Shown here: one piece after another, positions 49,649-58,582 of the stretch
Numbering within the stretch: position 1 is the first letter of the stretch
How the letters are laid out: each line of letters opens with the position of its first letter
Source of the DNA: an uncultured Candidatus Actinomarina sp.
GTDB lineage: Bacteria; Actinomycetota; Acidimicrobiia; Actinomarinales; Actinomarinaceae
DNA length: 64,000 bases
NCBI GenBank assembly: GCA_902625455.1
Contig: CACOBL010000006.1
Coordinates: 1-64,000 of the forward strand
Direction of reading: 5' to 3'
Made by a program: the position numbers and the translations under genes
The notes under the pieces: generated by a model
The model's database searches: none
The model's input: only the letters and a program-made list of their open reading frames with translations
Told to the model about the DNA's origin: nothing

Positions 49649-49666
49649 TGATACTCACTGGTATCA
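49649..49666 (-). promoter_or_regulatory. Predicted PyrR-binding hairpin UGAUAC-CAGUGA-GUAUCA immediately upstream of the pyrR Shine-Dalgarno
   Basis: Minus strand TGATACCAGTGAGTATCAAAAGGAGATAACTTG; carries the CCNGNGAG core of the PyrR-binding-loop consensus ARUCCNGNGAGGYU. Confidence 0.7.
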
Positions 49667-49716
49667 TTTAAAGTCTTTTTTATAATAACAGAAATATTGC
49701 TTTTAAATTAGTACAT

Positions 49717-50640
49717 TTATCTGTTTTCTCTAAAAAATGGAATACCAATATTTCTCGGTGCACCAGTATCACCATTCTTAAAGATTGTTAAAAGAATCAA
49801 AACCAAGATAGTAATTATGTAGGGAGTAATTTTAACTATATATGGACTCATTTCAAATCCATAAGTCTGCAACCTGGGACCAAGTGCTTCTAAGAATCCA
49901 AACAACAACGCACCAAAAGCGGTTCGATATGGCTTCCATCCTCCAAAAATAACCAGGGCTAGGGCTATCCAGCCTCTTCCAGCTGTCATGCCATCAGTCC
50001 AGTAAGGTACATAACTTAATGTAAGGTACACTCCAGAAAGCCCAGCAAATGCACCACCAACACATGTTGCTATAAATTGTGTTTTTGCAATTTTTAATCC
50101 CATTGAATCAGAAGATTTTAAATCTTCTCCTATAGCTTCCAACCTCCTACCAAACATGGTTCTTTTAAGTACATAAGCAGTTGCTACCATAAGTAAAATT
50201 CCAAGATAAAAAATAATATTTTGACTTAAAAAGATATCAAGAATACTATCTGGTTCAGCAATATTGACAATACTTTCTAGCTTCACATCAAGTTTTTTAC
50301 CTACATACTTCTTTCCAATTAATGATGAAAGAGAAAGACCAAGGATAGTTAATATAAGTCCCGAAACTGTTTGGTCTTGTTTAAGCACTACAGTAACAAA
50401 AGCATGAATTGAGGCAAATACGGAAGCACTTAATACCCCAATTATTATTGCAAAAAATAAACTACCTGTATTTATTGCAGCGATAAATCCTGATACAGCA
50501 CCTATAGATATCATTCCTTCAACACCAAGGTTTAAGATCCCTGACTTTTCTGTTATGAGTTCTCCTAATGCAGCAATAAATAATAATGTAGCAGCCTGTA
50601 ATGTCGCATTTAATAAACCAATGAATTGTATATCAACCAT
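49717..50640 (-). CDS. Nucleoside/simple-sugar ABC transporter permease (NupQ/YufQ-like)
   Basis: LNLGVEGMISIGAVSGF; GGAFAGLSGVYLTL. Confidence 0.9.
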   Translation of the reverse strand: MVDIQFIGLLNATLQAATLLFIAALGELITEKSGILNLGVEGMISIGAVSGFIAAINTGSLFFAIIIGVLSASVFASIHAFVTVVLKQDQTVSGLILTILGLSLSSLIGKKYVGKKLDVKLESIVNIAEPDSILDIFLSQNIIFYLGILLMVATAYVLKRTMFGRRLEAIGEDLKSSDSMGLKIAKTQFIATCVGGAFAGLSGVYLTLSYVPYWTDGMTAGRGWIALALVIFGGWKPYRTAFGALLFGFLEALGPRLQTYGFEMSPYIVKITPYIITILVLILLTIFKNGDTGAPRNIGIPFFRENR

Positions 50641-51694
50641 TCTCTACCTTTTTTTTAATCTCGTAGGAGAAAAAGAATTGTGCGACTAAAGCTCCAAATA
50701 ATGTAGTTGCCTGAATAATTTCTGCAATATATGAACTCACTCCTATAGTTTGAATAACCGAACCACCAATCGTTAGTGCACCAAATAAACAACCAACTAG
50801 AAATATTCCAAGTGGGCGCATACCAGTGATTGCTGCAACAATAATTGCTGTATAACCAAAACCTTGCGATATACCAGTTGAAACCCTATGAGTTTGGCTA
50901 AGTAGTTCTATTCCTCCTGCAAGTCCAGCAAAACCCCCTCCAATTAGCATTGCTAAAAAAGCTTTTTGTTTAGCACTGATTCCAGCATAGATTGCTGTCA
51001 ATTCTGAACCTCCGGCAATACGCATTTCATAACCAAAAACTGATTTATCTTTTATATAAAAAGCCAACAAGGTGAAAATTATACAAATTAGAAAACCAGA
51101 ACTTAATTTTCCAACGATAATCGGTAAATAAACCAACTCACTTACATAAGCAGCTGCAGGAAAATTTAAAGATGCTGGATCTTTCCAAACACCATTTATA
51201 AGGTATATTGTTAGTCCAAAAACAATATAATTTGTTAACAATGTTGTAATGATTTCATTAACACCAAATAACACTTTTGTTAATGCTGGTATGAGAATAC
51301 ATATTGAGCCCCCAATAAAGGAAGCTGTAAGCAGTAGAAATATATATAATGCTGAGTTTTGTATTGAAGTATTAATATAGAAAAAGTTAAGCGCTAAAGC
51401 TCCCATAAATATTTGCCCTTCAGCACCAATATTCCATAATCTAACAGAGTTGATTATAGATATTCCAAGTCCTGCAAGTATTAGTGGAATAGCTTTATTC
51501 AAAGAATTACTTAAACTATTTATACTTCCTACTGAAAGTTTTAGCATTAAAGAAAATACATCAATTGGATTTTTGTCCTGAATCAACAAAATTAATGATC
51601 CGACAAATAATGCAATTATAAAACCAATTAAAAAAGAGTAAAATGTAGACAGTTCATTTCTGAAAAGTTTTTTTGAGAGGATATAATTATTCAT
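50633..51694 (-). CDS. Nucleoside/simple-sugar ABC transporter permease (NupP/YufP-like)
   Basis: LWNIGAEGQIFMGALA; GGGFAGLAGGIELL. Confidence 0.9.
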   Translation of the reverse strand: MNNYILSKKLFRNELSTFYSFLIGFIIALFVGSLILLIQDKNPIDVFSLMLKLSVGSINSLSNSLNKAIPLILAGLGISIINSVRLWNIGAEGQIFMGALALNFFYINTSIQNSALYIFLLLTASFIGGSICILIPALTKVLFGVNEIITTLLTNYIVFGLTIYLINGVWKDPASLNFPAAAYVSELVYLPIIVGKLSSGFLICIIFTLLAFYIKDKSVFGYEMRIAGGSELTAIYAGISAKQKAFLAMLIGGGFAGLAGGIELLSQTHRVSTGISQGFGYTAIIVAAITGMRPLGIFLVGCLFGALTIGGSVIQTIGVSSYIAEIIQATTLFGALVAQFFFSYEIKKKVENG

Positions 51695-53180
51695 TTATAC
51701 CAGCCATTGCTAAACCTAAGGATTCTATGTTGGCCGACTCAATATCAACTTCCTTAATTATTCTTCCTTCGTAAAGTACGATTATTCTGTCGCTGAGCTT
51801 AAACAATTCATCAAGGTCTTCAGATATTAGCAAGACTGCAGAGCCTTCATTTCTTTGATTAATTATCAATTTATGTATCGATTCAACAGCACTAACATCT
51901 AGACCTCTAGTTGGCTGCGCTGCGACTATAACTTCAGGATTTGAAATTAATTCTCTACCCATTAGTAGTTTTTGCATATTTCCACCTGATAAAGTTGAAA
52001 TTTCTGCTTTTACATCAGGAGCTTTAATTGAAAATTGTTTTATCAAATCATTTAAATAATTTACCATTTTCCCTTTTGATAAATGAGGACCATAACTTGC
52101 TTTAAAATATTCTCTAATTGCTGAATTATCTAAAACTGATACTCCAGGTGCTAAACCTACACCTAGTCTATTTTCTGGTATGTAAGACAAGTTAAGTTTT
52201 TTACGTGACTTAACACCTTTCCCTGATACATCATTTGAATTAATTAAAACTTTTCCATTAAATTCTTGCTGGATTCCACATATAACATTTGCAAGTTCAA
52301 CTTGTCCGTTTCCTGAAACACCTGCGACCCCTAATATTTCACCTGATTTTATATTGAAAGAAATATCATTTAGAACATTAACTTCATCATTGTTTATTAA
52401 AGAAATATTTTGTACTTCTAATTTAGTTTCACCTTTTAGATTATCTTTTCTAATACTTATTGTTTTTATTTCACCCATCATCAATTCAATTAGATGTTTA
52501 TCTGATACTTCGTCGGTTTGTAAATTCTCAGCAACCATTTTTCCATTTTTCATTACAAATATAGTTTCTGTAAAATCCTTGATTTCTTTTAATTTATGGG
52601 TTATGAGGACAATTGTTTTTTCATCTTCTTTAGATAGTGTCTCCAAAGATATTTTTAATTGTGATGTTTCTTGAGGGGTTAAAACAGCAGTAGGTTCATC
52701 AAGCAACATAATTGCACTGTTTTTAAAAATTAATTTCATTATTTCAACTTTTTGTTTTTCGCCGACAGAAAGGTCTTTAACAAGAGTGTTGTAGCTTGAA
52801 TTCAGAGAAAATATTTCTGAGTATTTCAGATATGCTTCTTTAAAGTTTTCTAGAAAAATATTTGCCTTTGATAGCGTTAAATTATCTTTAATAGTGAAGT
52901 TTTCAATAAGTCTAAATTCTTGATGTACCATTCCTATACCAAGAGATGAGGCTAATTCAGGATTCAATTTGTCTATTTTTTTATTTTGTACCTTGATAGT
53001 TCCTTGTTCTGGAATATAAATACCAGATAGAACATTCATTAATGATGATTTACCGGCACCGTTTTCACCAAGTAATCCGTGGACTACTCCTTTTTGCAGG
53101 AAAAAGTCAACACTATCAAGTGCTTTTACTTTTCCAAATGTTTTGGAAATATCTTTTACTTCTAAAATTGGGACTGTCAT
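51687..53180 (-). CDS. Nucleoside/simple-sugar ABC transporter tandem ATP-binding protein (NupO/YufO-like)
   Basis: GLLGENGAGKSSLMNVLSG; second domain LSGGNMQKLLMGRELISNPEVIVAAQPTRGLDV. Confidence 0.92.
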   Translation of the reverse strand: MTVPILEVKDISKTFGKVKALDSVDFFLQKGVVHGLLGENGAGKSSLMNVLSGIYIPEQGTIKVQNKKIDKLNPELASSLGIGMVHQEFRLIENFTIKDNLTLSKANIFLENFKEAYLKYSEIFSLNSSYNTLVKDLSVGEKQKVEIMKLIFKNSAIMLLDEPTAVLTPQETSQLKISLETLSKEDEKTIVLITHKLKEIKDFTETIFVMKNGKMVAENLQTDEVSDKHLIELMMGEIKTISIRKDNLKGETKLEVQNISLINNDEVNVLNDISFNIKSGEILGVAGVSGNGQVELANVICGIQQEFNGKVLINSNDVSGKGVKSRKKLNLSYIPENRLGVGLAPGVSVLDNSAIREYFKASYGPHLSKGKMVNYLNDLIKQFSIKAPDVKAEISTLSGGNMQKLLMGRELISNPEVIVAAQPTRGLDVSAVESIHKLIINQRNEGSAVLLISEDLDELFKLSDRIIVLYEGRIIKEVDIESANIESLGLAMAGINE

Positions 53181-53190
53181 TAATTAAAAA

Positions 53191-53220
53191 TAAGCACTCC
53201 AGCATAAACTGGAGTGCTTA
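53191..53220 (-). terminator. Strong hairpin with U-tract between BMP binding-protein gene and ABC ATPase gene (attenuating terminator)
   Basis: Minus: TAAGCACTCCAG-TTTATG-CTGGAGTGCTTA followed by TTTTT; 12-bp perfect stem. Confidence 0.85.
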
Positions 53221-53231
53221 TAAAAAACATA

Positions 53232-54239
53232 TTAAGGATTTACAGTACCTATAACATTGTCAATAAATTCATCTTCCACAATTGGAGGATCAAATGAACC
53301 ACTAATAATTTCTTCTGTTCTTTCAGAAATTAAAGTAGCAGTTTCACCAGGTACATCTGAAGATAGTTCATAAAGAGAAACTAATCCTGTTTCCATGCCA
53401 CCCCAATATGCTTCTGCAACGAATTCATCATTTACAATAGACTCAACTACCTGTACATAGTAAGGACCCCAGTCCCAGACAGGTGCTGTTACGAAGGCTC
53501 CAGGAGCAGCATCTTGTCCATATGCGGTATTGTAAGAAATCCATTTAGCACCAGCAGCTTCAGCTGCGATACCAGTTGATGGTGAATCTTGATGTTGAGC
53601 AAGTACATCAACACCAGTTTCAAGCAATGCATTTGCAGCTTGTGTTTCGGCTTCAGGGCCAAACCACGTAAATGTCCAAACAACTTCTACAGTTGCATCT
53701 GGATTTACTTCTTTAACACCAGTAGCAAAGGCATTTATTCCTCTTATAACTTCAGGAATTGGAAACGCAGCAACATAACCTATTTTGTTAGACTCTGTCA
53801 TTGCTCCAGCAGCTAAACCGGATAGATATCTTGGCTGATACATTTTTCCAAAATAGTTACCAAAGTTTGTATCATTTTTTAGATAACCTGAGCAATGTAA
53901 GAAAATAACATCTGGATACTCCTCTGCCATTTCTGCCATTGCATCTAAATAACCGAATGTTGTACCAAAGATAATATTGTAACCTTGTTCAATATATGCT
54001 TCAGCAACAGTTCTGAATTCTGTAGCATCTTCTGGAACAAGCTCTGTATAAGCTGTTTCAATTCCAGTCTGATCTACAAGAAATTGTCGACCTACATCGT
54101 GTGCTTGTGACCACCCACCATCATCTGCTGGACCTACATACACGAATGCAGCTTTGTAATCATCTACGGATGCGGCTCCACCGCACGCCATAGCAAGAAT
54201 ACTGATAATAATTAGGCCTACCGCCCAACTTCTACGCAT
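53232..54239 (-). CDS. BMP-family ABC transporter substrate-binding lipoprotein
   Basis: MRRSWAVGLIIISILAMACGG lipobox with GGAGG upstream; AAFVYVGPADDGGWSQAHDVGRQ. Confidence 0.92.
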   Translation of the reverse strand: MRRSWAVGLIIISILAMACGGAASVDDYKAAFVYVGPADDGGWSQAHDVGRQFLVDQTGIETAYTELVPEDATEFRTVAEAYIEQGYNIIFGTTFGYLDAMAEMAEEYPDVIFLHCSGYLKNDTNFGNYFGKMYQPRYLSGLAAGAMTESNKIGYVAAFPIPEVIRGINAFATGVKEVNPDATVEVVWTFTWFGPEAETQAANALLETGVDVLAQHQDSPSTGIAAEAAGAKWISYNTAYGQDAAPGAFVTAPVWDWGPYYVQVVESIVNDEFVAEAYWGGMETGLVSLYELSSDVPGETATLISERTEEIISGSFDPPIVEDEFIDNVIGTVNP

Positions 54240-54367
54240 CCTTACCTCCTCTTCATAGAATTCATTATAGAACATACTCTTGATACGTAATTTGTTTTGA
54301 ACTTAAAAATAATTTATTTTTTTGATGTTCAGTTTTTTATAGTTTGATAAACTTAGCACTTACGAAA

Positions 54368-54832
54368 ATGGAAAAATTAATTTATACATGGGAACAACAA
54401 GTTTCAGATACAAATAAAATTTGCGATCAAATTGAAAGAGATGAATTCACTCCGGATGTGATTGTTGGCATCAGTCGAGGAGGGTTAATTCCTGGCGTTA
54501 TGATTTCACACAAACTAAATATACCTTTTAAGCCGGTGCATGCATCAACAAGAGACTTTCCACACTGGGAAAATTATTTACCAAAACCAAATGACTCAAA
54601 GGTGTTAATAGTTGATGATATTTGTGATAGTGGTGAAACTTTTGAAAGATTATCCAATTATATAAAAGAGAATATCAATCATGAATGTGAAGTAAGATTT
54701 TCAGCATTATGGTGGAACAATGAATGTGATTTTGAACCACATTATTACACTCGAGATTTAGCTAAAGACTCAGAAGATGTTTGGATATTTTTTCCTCATG
54801 AAAATTGGTGGGAAGAGGGATTAATCAGTTAA
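54368..54832 (+). CDS. Phosphoribosyltransferase (xanthine/guanine-like)
   Basis: VIVGISRGGLIPGVMIS, SKVLIVDDICDSGETFERL; in-frame ATG at 54368. Confidence 0.85.
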   Translation: MEKLIYTWEQQVSDTNKICDQIERDEFTPDVIVGISRGGLIPGVMISHKLNIPFKPVHASTRDFPHWENYLPKPNDSKVLIVDDICDSGETFERLSNYIKENINHECEVRFSALWWNNECDFEPHYYTRDLAKDSEDVWIFFPHENWWEEGLIS

Positions 54833-55234
54833 CTTAAGGGCAAACTCCCTTATAGTTTTTAACATACTAAATGCACCATTTCTCCTAGCTGGGCTTAATA
54901 TTACACCTAGTTCAAACTCTTCCATTAAATCAATCTTGGAGTTAGCAATATCTTGTGGTTTTTCATCGGAATATATAGATGCTATTAAAGTAACAAGTCC
55001 TTTAGCTATTAAAGCATCTGAATCACTTTTAAAAAATAATCTGTCATCTTTTTCTTCCGGAACAAGCCACACTTGACTTTGACATCCATTTACTTTGAAT
55101 TCATCAATTCTAAGTTCATCAGGAAAATCTTCACTCTTTTTTGCTTGTTCAATTAAGTATTGATATTTTTCCTGAGGATTTGGAAAAATATTCAAAGTTT
55201 TTTTATACCGCAAAACCTTATCTTCAATACTCAT
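54821..55234 (-). CDS. sufE: Cysteine desulfuration protein SufE
   Basis: VNGCQSQVWLVPEE, FKSDSDALIAKGLVTLI. Confidence 0.92.
   Translation of the reverse strand: MSIEDKVLRYKKTLNIFPNPQEKYQYLIEQAKKSEDFPDELRIDEFKVNGCQSQVWLVPEEKDDRLFFKSDSDALIAKGLVTLIASIYSDEKPQDIANSKIDLMEEFELGVILSPARRNGAFSMLKTIREFALKLTD
54835..54860 (+). terminator. Intrinsic-terminator-like hairpin for the + PRTase gene, embedded in sufE coding sequence
   Basis: TAAGGG-CAAACT-CCCTTA-TAGTTTTT. Confidence 0.6.
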
Positions 55235-56454
55235 TACTTAAGTATCTTCAAACTATCTTCTATAGCACTTGCAAGAGTATCAAAATCCTCTTCATTGTTA
55301 TATATATATCCAGTTGCTCTAAAAGTTGCATCTAAATTAAGCTTTCTGTGGAATGGCTGAACGCAATGATGTCCTGCTCTTACAGCTACACCATATGTAT
55401 CAAGCATTAATGAAATGTCCGTTGCATGTGCACCATCAACACTCATAGAAAATGTACACCCAGCATTTTTTGATAAGGAATGAACAATATTTAAGCCATC
55501 GATATTTTCTAGTTTATTTTTGGCATACTCGCGCAAATTATCAGAATGCTGTTGAACTTCTGTCATTGAAATATTTTGTAAATAATCAACTGCAGCACCT
55601 AATCCTATAGCTTCAACAAATGGAGGTGTTCCAGCTTCAAATTTATGTGGAACCTGAGCCCAAGTAGCTTTGTCATAATGAACTTCTTCAATCATGTCAC
55701 CTCCACCATAAACTGGATCCATAGAGTCCCAAAGTTCTTTTCTTCCCCATACAACTCCAATTCCAGTTGGGCCAAGCATTTTGTGTCCAGATACACATAA
55801 AAAGTCAATTCCAAGATCTTGAACATCTACCACTCTATGAGGAACAAGCTGTGCACCATCGAGTATAAATATTGCATCTGATTTTAATTTCACGCTTGAA
55901 ACTATTTCTTTAATATTGGGAAGCATTCCAGACATGTTTGATTCACCAACAATTGATACAATTTTAGTTTTTGATGATAATAATTCTTCTAAATGATTCA
56001 TATCTAAGTTGTAACTTTCATCTACTTTTATATATTTAATTTTTAATTTGTATTTTTCAGCTGCCATTTGCCACGGAATTATATTTGCATGATGTTCAAT
56101 CTCTGACAAAATTATTTCGTCACCCTCAGAAAAATCTTTGCAAAGTGAATTAGAAAGTAGATTAAAACCCTCTGTACACCCTTTTGTGAAAATTATTTCA
56201 TCTGAATCATACGCATTGATAAATTTCTGGAATTTTGACCTAACATTTTCGTATTTACTTGTTGTTTCAGATGACAATACGTAAGTTCCTCTGTGGACAT
56301 TTGCATTATTGTTTTTATAAACATCAGACATTTCATCTATTACTTGATTGGGTTTCTGTGACGTTGCTCCGGAATCAAGATAGGTTAGTTTGTTTCCATT
56401 TATTTGGCGTTCAAAAATAGGAAAATCTTTTTTAATATTTGTAACTTTTATCAT
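55234..56454 (-). CDS. sufS: Cysteine desulfurase SufS
   Basis: YLDSGATSQKP, SGHKMLGPTGIGVVWG, RAGHHCVQPFHRKL. Confidence 0.95.
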   Translation of the reverse strand: MIKVTNIKKDFPIFERQINGNKLTYLDSGATSQKPNQVIDEMSDVYKNNNANVHRGTYVLSSETTSKYENVRSKFQKFINAYDSDEIIFTKGCTEGFNLLSNSLCKDFSEGDEIILSEIEHHANIIPWQMAAEKYKLKIKYIKVDESYNLDMNHLEELLSSKTKIVSIVGESNMSGMLPNIKEIVSSVKLKSDAIFILDGAQLVPHRVVDVQDLGIDFLCVSGHKMLGPTGIGVVWGRKELWDSMDPVYGGGDMIEEVHYDKATWAQVPHKFEAGTPPFVEAIGLGAAVDYLQNISMTEVQQHSDNLREYAKNKLENIDGLNIVHSLSKNAGCTFSMSVDGAHATDISLMLDTYGVAVRAGHHCVQPFHRKLNLDATFRATGYIYNNEEDFDTLASAIEDSLKILK

Positions 56455-57176
56455 AAATAAGATTCGTACCCATCTTTTTCTAGTTTATCAGATAATTTAA
56501 TACCACCAGATTCAACTATTTTTCCATCAACAAAAACATGGACAAAATCTGGTTTAATGTATTCGAGTAGCCTTTGATAATGAGTCACCACTAAATAGCC
56601 TTTGTCATCATTTTTTAATTTACTTACACCTTCGCCAACTACTCTCAGTCCATCAACATCCAAACCAGAGTCAGTTTCATCTAAAATTGCTAATTTTGGA
56701 TCCAAAACAGCTAATTGCAAAATCTCATTTCTCTTTCTTTCACCACCGGAAAATCCTTCGTTTAAATAACGCTCTGCAAAATCTGCAGATAATCCAAGTT
56801 GCTCCATTGATTCTGCAACTTTTAAACGAAGTTCTAATGTTGTGTATTCTGTTTCTTCAATATTGGTCAGAGCAGTTTTTAACATATTGACAATTGTTAC
56901 CCCTGGGATAGATTCTGGGTATTGAAAAGCCAAAAATATCCCTAATTTTGCTCTATTATCAACAGGCTCTTCTGTAATGTCTTTTCCTTCAAAAATAATA
57001 TTTCCTTCTGTAATTTCATACACAGGATTACCCATTACAACATTTGCTAGAGTAGATTTGCCAGAACCATTTGGCCCCATAATTGCATGGACTTCTCCAG
57101 GATTAATTTTTAAATCAACACCTTTAAGAATTTCCGTATCCTCAACTGAAGCTTGTAAATTTTTAATTTCTAACAT
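56451..57176 (-). CDS. sufC: Fe-S cluster assembly ATPase SufC, canonical copy
   Basis: MLEIKNLQASVEDTEILKGVDL, FLAFQYPESIPGV, EGFSGGERKRNEILQLAVLDPKLAILDETDSGLD. Confidence 0.93.
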   Translation of the reverse strand: MLEIKNLQASVEDTEILKGVDLKINPGEVHAIMGPNGSGKSTLANVVMGNPVYEITEGNIIFEGKDITEEPVDNRAKLGIFLAFQYPESIPGVTIVNMLKTALTNIEETEYTTLELRLKVAESMEQLGLSADFAERYLNEGFSGGERKRNEILQLAVLDPKLAILDETDSGLDVDGLRVVGEGVSKLKNDDKGYLVVTHYQRLLEYIKPDFVHVFVDGKIVESGGIKLSDKLEKDGYESYL

Positions 57177-57251
57177 ATATACATAATAATTCTCATTTGA
57201 AACAACTTGAATATGATTAGCGAAATAAAAAATAAAAATTACAATAAGATA

Positions 57252-58373
57252 ATGCAATTTACTTTAAATGAAATTCAAAAAGAAATAAAAGAAAATTCAA
57301 CTAAAGTTTTAAAAGAGAACATAGATTTATTAGAAACATTACAAAAAGTAGATGATAACTGTAGGTTAGATGAAAATATATGGAAGTTGGTAATTGAACA
57401 AGGTTGGTTAGCACTTGATATACCAGAATCTGAAGGTGGTTTGGGCTTTTCAAATACTGACACAGCAATTCTCTCAGAGGTTTTGGGATATTACATACCG
57501 ATTATTCCTCTTTTTAGTTCAGGAGTGGTTTTTAAGAATTTAGTATTAAATTCTAATGAGAATATCAGGAATATTATTTTGCCAGAAATAATTAGTGGTG
57601 AAAAAATAGGTACCTATTGTGTTTACGAAAATGATAAATATTCAACTTGTAGCGAGGACATTTCCACAATAATTACGAAAGATAAGAATGGTTACGTTCT
57701 CAATGGACAAAAAAAATATGTAATGTTTGGGGATGTATCTGATTATTTTGCTATTTTAGCAAACAGTAATGAAGGGTTAAAGTTTGTCCTTCTAAATAAG
57801 GATTCTGATGGTATTGAAATAATAGAAACTTCGTCACTTGATCAAACAAGACCCATGTGTGAGATAAATATGAAAGATGTAAGGATTTCTGATGAGGAAA
57901 CTATGATAGGTCCAGATTCATGTACTGATTCATGGGAAAAAGTAAAAAATATTTCATTAGGTTATTTAGCAATGGAACAAGTTGGTGGTGCTCAAGCATG
58001 TTTAGATATGTCTACACAATACGCAAAAGAAAGAATTCAATTCGGAAGGCCAATCGGTTCATTCCAAGCAATTCAGCATATTTGCGCAAATATGCTTGTA
58101 CAGCTAGAAAGTGCAAAGTCGGTAGCTTATAGTGCAGTTAGAACAGATATTGCTGATAACTTAGAGATTGAGATGAGTGCTATGTTGGCAAAATCATATT
58201 GTTCTGAGGTATTTAATAAAATTGCTGGAGATAATATTCAGGTTCATGGTGGTATTGGCTTTACTTGGGAGCATCCAGCACATTTATTTTTTAAAAAAGC
58301 AAAGTCCGACTCGTTACTTTTAGGCACTCCTAAATTAGCCAGAGATAAGATTGCAGAGTTACTGAGTCTCTAA
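57252..58373 (+). CDS. Acyl-CoA dehydrogenase family protein
   Basis: ERIQFGRPIGSFQAIQHICANM, QVHGGIGFTWEHPAHLFFKKAK. Confidence 0.9.
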   Translation: MQFTLNEIQKEIKENSTKVLKENIDLLETLQKVDDNCRLDENIWKLVIEQGWLALDIPESEGGLGFSNTDTAILSEVLGYYIPIIPLFSSGVVFKNLVLNSNENIRNIILPEIISGEKIGTYCVYENDKYSTCSEDISTIITKDKNGYVLNGQKKYVMFGDVSDYFAILANSNEGLKFVLLNKDSDGIEIIETSSLDQTRPMCEINMKDVRISDEETMIGPDSCTDSWEKVKNISLGYLAMEQVGGAQACLDMSTQYAKERIQFGRPIGSFQAIQHICANMLVQLESAKSVAYSAVRTDIADNLEIEMSAMLAKSYCSEVFNKIAGDNIQVHGGIGFTWEHPAHLFFKKAKSDSLLLGTPKLARDKIAELLSL

Positions 58374-58375
58374 AA

Positions 58376-58582
58376 TTGAATAGACTAAATCGTTTTGAAC
58401 ATCATAGGCATGTTGGTATTAGAAAAAATATGAAGGTTTATGATTGTGATGATGAAAATCAATTCATGTCACTTAATGAGTACTTGAAAGATTATGACTA
58501 CGTAAGTTTAAATTTAATTCAGTCGTTCTCGCCTGATACTTTAGATGAAGCTAAAAATAGGGGTTTTAAACCTGTTAAATAA
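58376..58582 (+). CDS. Small hypothetical protein (68 aa, TTG start)
   Basis: Directly follows acyl-CoA dehydrogenase stop; no recognised family. Confidence 0.5.
   Translation: MNRLNRFEHHRHVGIRKNMKVYDCDDENQFMSLNEYLKDYDYVSLNLIQSFSPDTLDEAKNRGFKPVK

Noticed and set aside
49637-49716. Bacillus-type PyrR attenuator (antiterminator plus terminator)
   Set aside because: Only one small hairpin and no U-tract terminator in the 80-nt gap; translational-repression model fits better.
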